Shown here piece after piece: positions 6,173 through 7,403 of a stretch of 7,403 bases of DNA (position 1 is the first letter of the stretch; the number at the start of each line of letters is the position of its first letter). Source of the stretch: Clostridiales bacterium (GTDB taxonomy: Bacteria > Bacillota > Clostridia > Oscillospirales > Ruminococcaceae); the NCBI GenBank assembly GCA_012523875.1, contig JAAYSW010000099.1:1-7403 (forward strand). The letters run 5' to 3'. A model generated the notes under the pieces. That model was given only the letters and a program-made list of their open reading frames with translations. It had not been told where the DNA came from and did not search any database. The position numbers were made by a program, and so were the translations under genes.

Positions 6173-6970
6173 ATGACTAAAGGTATTGATATTTCCTATG
6201 TGCAAAATAAGGTGGATTTCGAAAAGGTTAAAAAAGATGGTTTTGATTTTGTAATCATACGTGCTGGATATGGCAAGTATTTAAGACAAAAAGATAATAT
6301 GTTTGAAAGTCATTATGCTGGTGCTAAGGCTGCTGGATTAAAGGTAGGTTGTTATTGGTATAGCTACGCTACAGATGTTAATGACGCAAAACTTGAAGCT
6401 GAGATTTTCCTTGAGGTCATAAAAGGGAAGCAATTTGAGTACCCTTTATGTTTTGATATTGAGGAAGAACGACAGAGGGTTTTAGGAAGAACCGCTGTTT
6501 CTAATATAGCTAGCGTGTTCTGCCATACGGTTGAAAATGCAGGTTATTATGTTGCTATCTATAGCTATGTAAGTTTTTTACGTGATTTTATTTCAGAAAA
6601 TCTCCGCAAACGTTTCGATATTTGGGTTGCACACACAGGAGTTGTGAAACCAAATTATTCTGATCCATTCGGCATGTGGCAATTTAGTCATACTGGGAGC
6701 GTTGCAGGGATAAAAGGTAATGTCTGTTTGGAGTATGCATATAAAAACTATCCTGAAATTATAAAAAGCCATAATCTCAACGGATTTAACGGTGGTGTTA
6801 CAAAGCAACAGTATCGTGAGTACATTGTTAAAAGGGGGGATAGCTTTTGGCGTATTGCTGAAAATGAACTTGGTAAGGGTTCTCGATATACTGAAATTTT
6901 AGAGCTGAACAATATGATATCTTCTGAAATTATTTACCCTAATCAAGTCCTAAAAATCCCTACTAATTAA
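6173..6970 (+). CDS. GH25 lysozyme with C-terminal LysM domain (endolysin-like)
   Basis: This is a 1,4-beta-N-acetylmuramidase that would cleave the glycan strands of peptidoglycan, 265 residues. The GH25 domain spans about 3-195: it begins GIDISYVQ with Asp6, and the catalytic centre is PLCFDIEEE with Asp95 and Glu97. A WYSYA segment (62-66) and MWQFSHTGSVAGI (168-180) are typical. The LysM module covers about 217-263, from EYIVKRGDSFWRIAENELG to the end IIYPNQVLKIPTN, and should bind the cell wall. There is no signal peptide, so export would depend on the holin encoded just upstream. AAAGGAGGAG overlaps the end of the holin gene. One oddity: the usual VDLN or VDMD near the end of the GH25 fold, which supplies a fourth conserved acid, reads VCLE here (Cys185). 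Activity may therefore be altered. The family is certain; phage or domesticated origin is open. Confidence 0.95.
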   Translation: MTKGIDISYVQNKVDFEKVKKDGFDFVIIRAGYGKYLRQKDNMFESHYAGAKAAGLKVGCYWYSYATDVNDAKLEAEIFLEVIKGKQFEYPLCFDIEEERQRVLGRTAVSNIASVFCHTVENAGYYVAIYSYVSFLRDFISENLRKRFDIWVAHTGVVKPNYSDPFGMWQFSHTGSVAGIKGNVCLEYAYKNYPEIIKSHNLNGFNGGVTKQQYREYIVKRGDSFWRIAENELGKGSRYTEILELNNMISSEIIYPNQVLKIPTN

Positions 6971-7017
6971 TTTAAAACACTACCTATTAAATTAGTATAT
7001 TTTTATTATATAATATA

Positions 7018-7101
7018 TTGCTACAAATGGGGTACTCTATTGCGATAAATGGAGTACTCCACTACGACATATGAGGGATGTTGCGATATATGACTTGACC
7101 C
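7018..7101. repeat. Cluster of four degenerate ~20-22 base repeats
   Basis: Four head-to-tail units begin at 7018, 7040, 7062 and 7081. The first two are 22 bases each and agree at 18 positions (TTGCTACAAATGGGGTACTC and TTGCGATAAATGGAGTACTC, each followed by two further bases). The last two (CTACGACATATGAGGG and TTGCGATATATGACTT) keep only the first half, giving a shared core TNCGAYAWATG. The second unit contains the perfect 12-base palindrome TGGAGTACTCCA (7050-7061). Such clusters are common as binding sites for regulators or recombinases. No cognate gene is in view. Confidence 0.65.
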
Positions 7102-7123
7102 TTTCGTAATTATATTGTAGTTA
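7095..7123 (+). promoter_or_regulatory. Weak candidate promoter before the small ORF
   Basis: TTGACC (7095-7100) is a good -35 hexamer at the edge of the last repeat unit. TAGTTA (7118-7123) is a poor -10 hexamer at 17 bases. TATATT (7122-7127) is a better hexamer but at 21 bases. Either would drive the small ORF at 7144. Confidence 0.3.
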
Positions 7124-7143
7124 TATTTCTTGGGGTGATTTAA

Positions 7144-7297
7144 ATGACTAAATTACATATTCCACCATCATCACAATCTATTATAAATGCTGATAAAAAT
7201 TAATAAACAGTATCGCTCTGTTATCAAGAAAAATAACTTAAGGATACGGAAAGCGAAATATTTTTTATCACTCCAGCAGCAAAAACTTTACAATTAA
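7144..7297 (+). pseudogene. Small ORF, probably frameshifted, no recognised family
   Basis: GGGGTGAT (7132-7139) is a good ribosome binding site for the ATG at 7144. That frame runs only 19 codons (start MTKLHIPPSSQSII) to TAA TAA at 7201. A second frame is open from 7187 to a stop at 7295-7297, continuing INKQYRSVIKKNNLRIRKAK and ending QQQKLYN; it has no ribosome binding site of its own. Removing one A from the A5 run at 7195-7199 joins the two into a single 50-residue, strongly basic protein. A one-base insertion or a sequencing error is thus the simplest reading; programmed frameshifting or two coupled peptides are alternatives. The stop of the second frame falls inside the tRNA terminator hairpin. 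I do not recognise the product. Its position beside a repeat cluster and a tRNA suggests a remnant of a mobile element, but that is inference. Confidence 0.4.
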
Positions 7298-7335
7298 ATC
7301 ACTCCGTTGAATTTTACGTTTCAACGGAGTGATTT
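7296..7335 (-). terminator. Terminator of the minus-strand tRNA transcript
   Basis: AAATCACTCCGTTGAA (7296-7311) and TTCAACGGAGTGATTT (7320-7335) form a perfect 16-base-pair hairpin with an eight-base loop. On the minus strand it lies 10 bases after the tRNA CCA end and its 3' arm runs into TTTAATTGT, suiting termination. On the plus strand the following bases (CCACT) lack a T run. Confidence 0.8.
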
Positions 7336-7345
7336 CCACTAAGTA

Positions 7346-7403
7346 TGGTGGGCCATCAGGGGCTCGAACCCCGGACCTACCGGTTATGAGCCGGTTGCTC
7401 TGA
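7346..7403 (-). tRNA. tRNA with CAT anticodon (Met or Ile2), 5' end outside window
   Basis: Read on the minus strand, the window holds the last 58 bases of a tRNA. These are the D-stem 3' side (GAGC), an anticodon arm ACCGG CTCATAA CCGGT with anticodon CAT at 7388-7386, the variable loop AGGTC, a T-arm CGGGG TTCGAGC CCCTG, the acceptor strand ATGGCCC, discriminator A and an encoded CCA. About 19 bases at the 5' end are missing; the expected acceptor partner is GGGCCAT. The anticodon stem lacks the three consecutive G-C pairs of initiator tRNA, so this is elongator Met or the lysidine-modified Ile2 tRNA. These cannot be separated with the 5' half missing. The encoded CCA and the terminator downstream suggest an intact gene. 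Confidence 0.93.

Noticed and set aside
6593..6808. Minus-strand open frame in the lysozyme gene
   Set aside because: It is antisense to the conserved GH25 domain and has no recognisable features.
6968..6994. Hairpin TAATTTAA / TTAAATTA after the lysozyme stop codon as a terminator
   Set aside because: The eight-base stem is entirely A-T with an 11-base loop, so it is too weak to call in this AT-rich stretch.
7018..7101. CRISPR array
   Set aside because: Units are contiguous and degenerate, with no unique spacers of constant length and no cas gene nearby.
7346..7403. Phage attachment site in the tRNA 3' end
   Set aside because: No second copy of the tRNA 3' sequence was found elsewhere in the window, and no integrase gene is present.

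Overview
The window looks like chromosomal DNA of a low-GC Firmicute, most likely an anaerobic member of the Clostridia. The support is strongly AT-rich intergenic DNA, strong AAGGAGG-type ribosome binding sites, a perfect CIRCE element ahead of groES-groEL, and a two-component system joined to a membrane-anchored HtrA protease. I cannot name a genus from this sequence.

Layout. (1) 1-1600, minus strand: the groES-groEL chaperonin operon. GroEL is cut by the window start, and a sigma-A-type promoter with a CIRCE operator lies upstream of groES. (2) 1601-1914: a divergent AT-rich intergenic region. It holds a plausible plus-strand promoter preceded by two TTCATA direct repeats 11 bases apart. 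(3) 1915-5584, plus strand: an OmpR-family response regulator, a membrane histidine kinase and an HtrA-like serine protease. A hairpin terminator lies between regulator and kinase, while kinase and protease are only 17 bases apart. A strong terminator closes the unit. (4) 5661-6970, plus strand: a two-gene lysis cassette of a TcdE/BlhA-type holin and a GH25 lysozyme with a C-terminal LysM domain, with no other phage genes in view. (5) 6971-7345: no intact gene. It holds a cluster of degenerate ~20-22 base repeats, a probably frameshifted small ORF, and the terminator of the tRNA. (6) 7346-7403, minus strand: the 3' part of a tRNA with anticodon CAT.

How the parts work together. The chaperonin operon handles cytoplasmic protein folding under HrcA/CIRCE control. 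The regulator-kinase-HtrA unit resembles the CssRS-HtrA logic of Bacillus, in which a kinase senses misfolded protein outside the membrane and raises a surface quality-control protease; this is inference from gene content and order. The holin and GH25 enzyme would act together on membrane and peptidoglycan. Whether they are a prophage remnant or a domesticated export or autolysis device cannot be settled here.

Nothing in the window is clearly a new system. The points most worth a second look are the repeat cluster and broken small ORF beside the tRNA, the isolated lysis cassette with a Cys in place of a normally conserved Asp in its lysozyme, and the regulatory architecture of the two-component operon.
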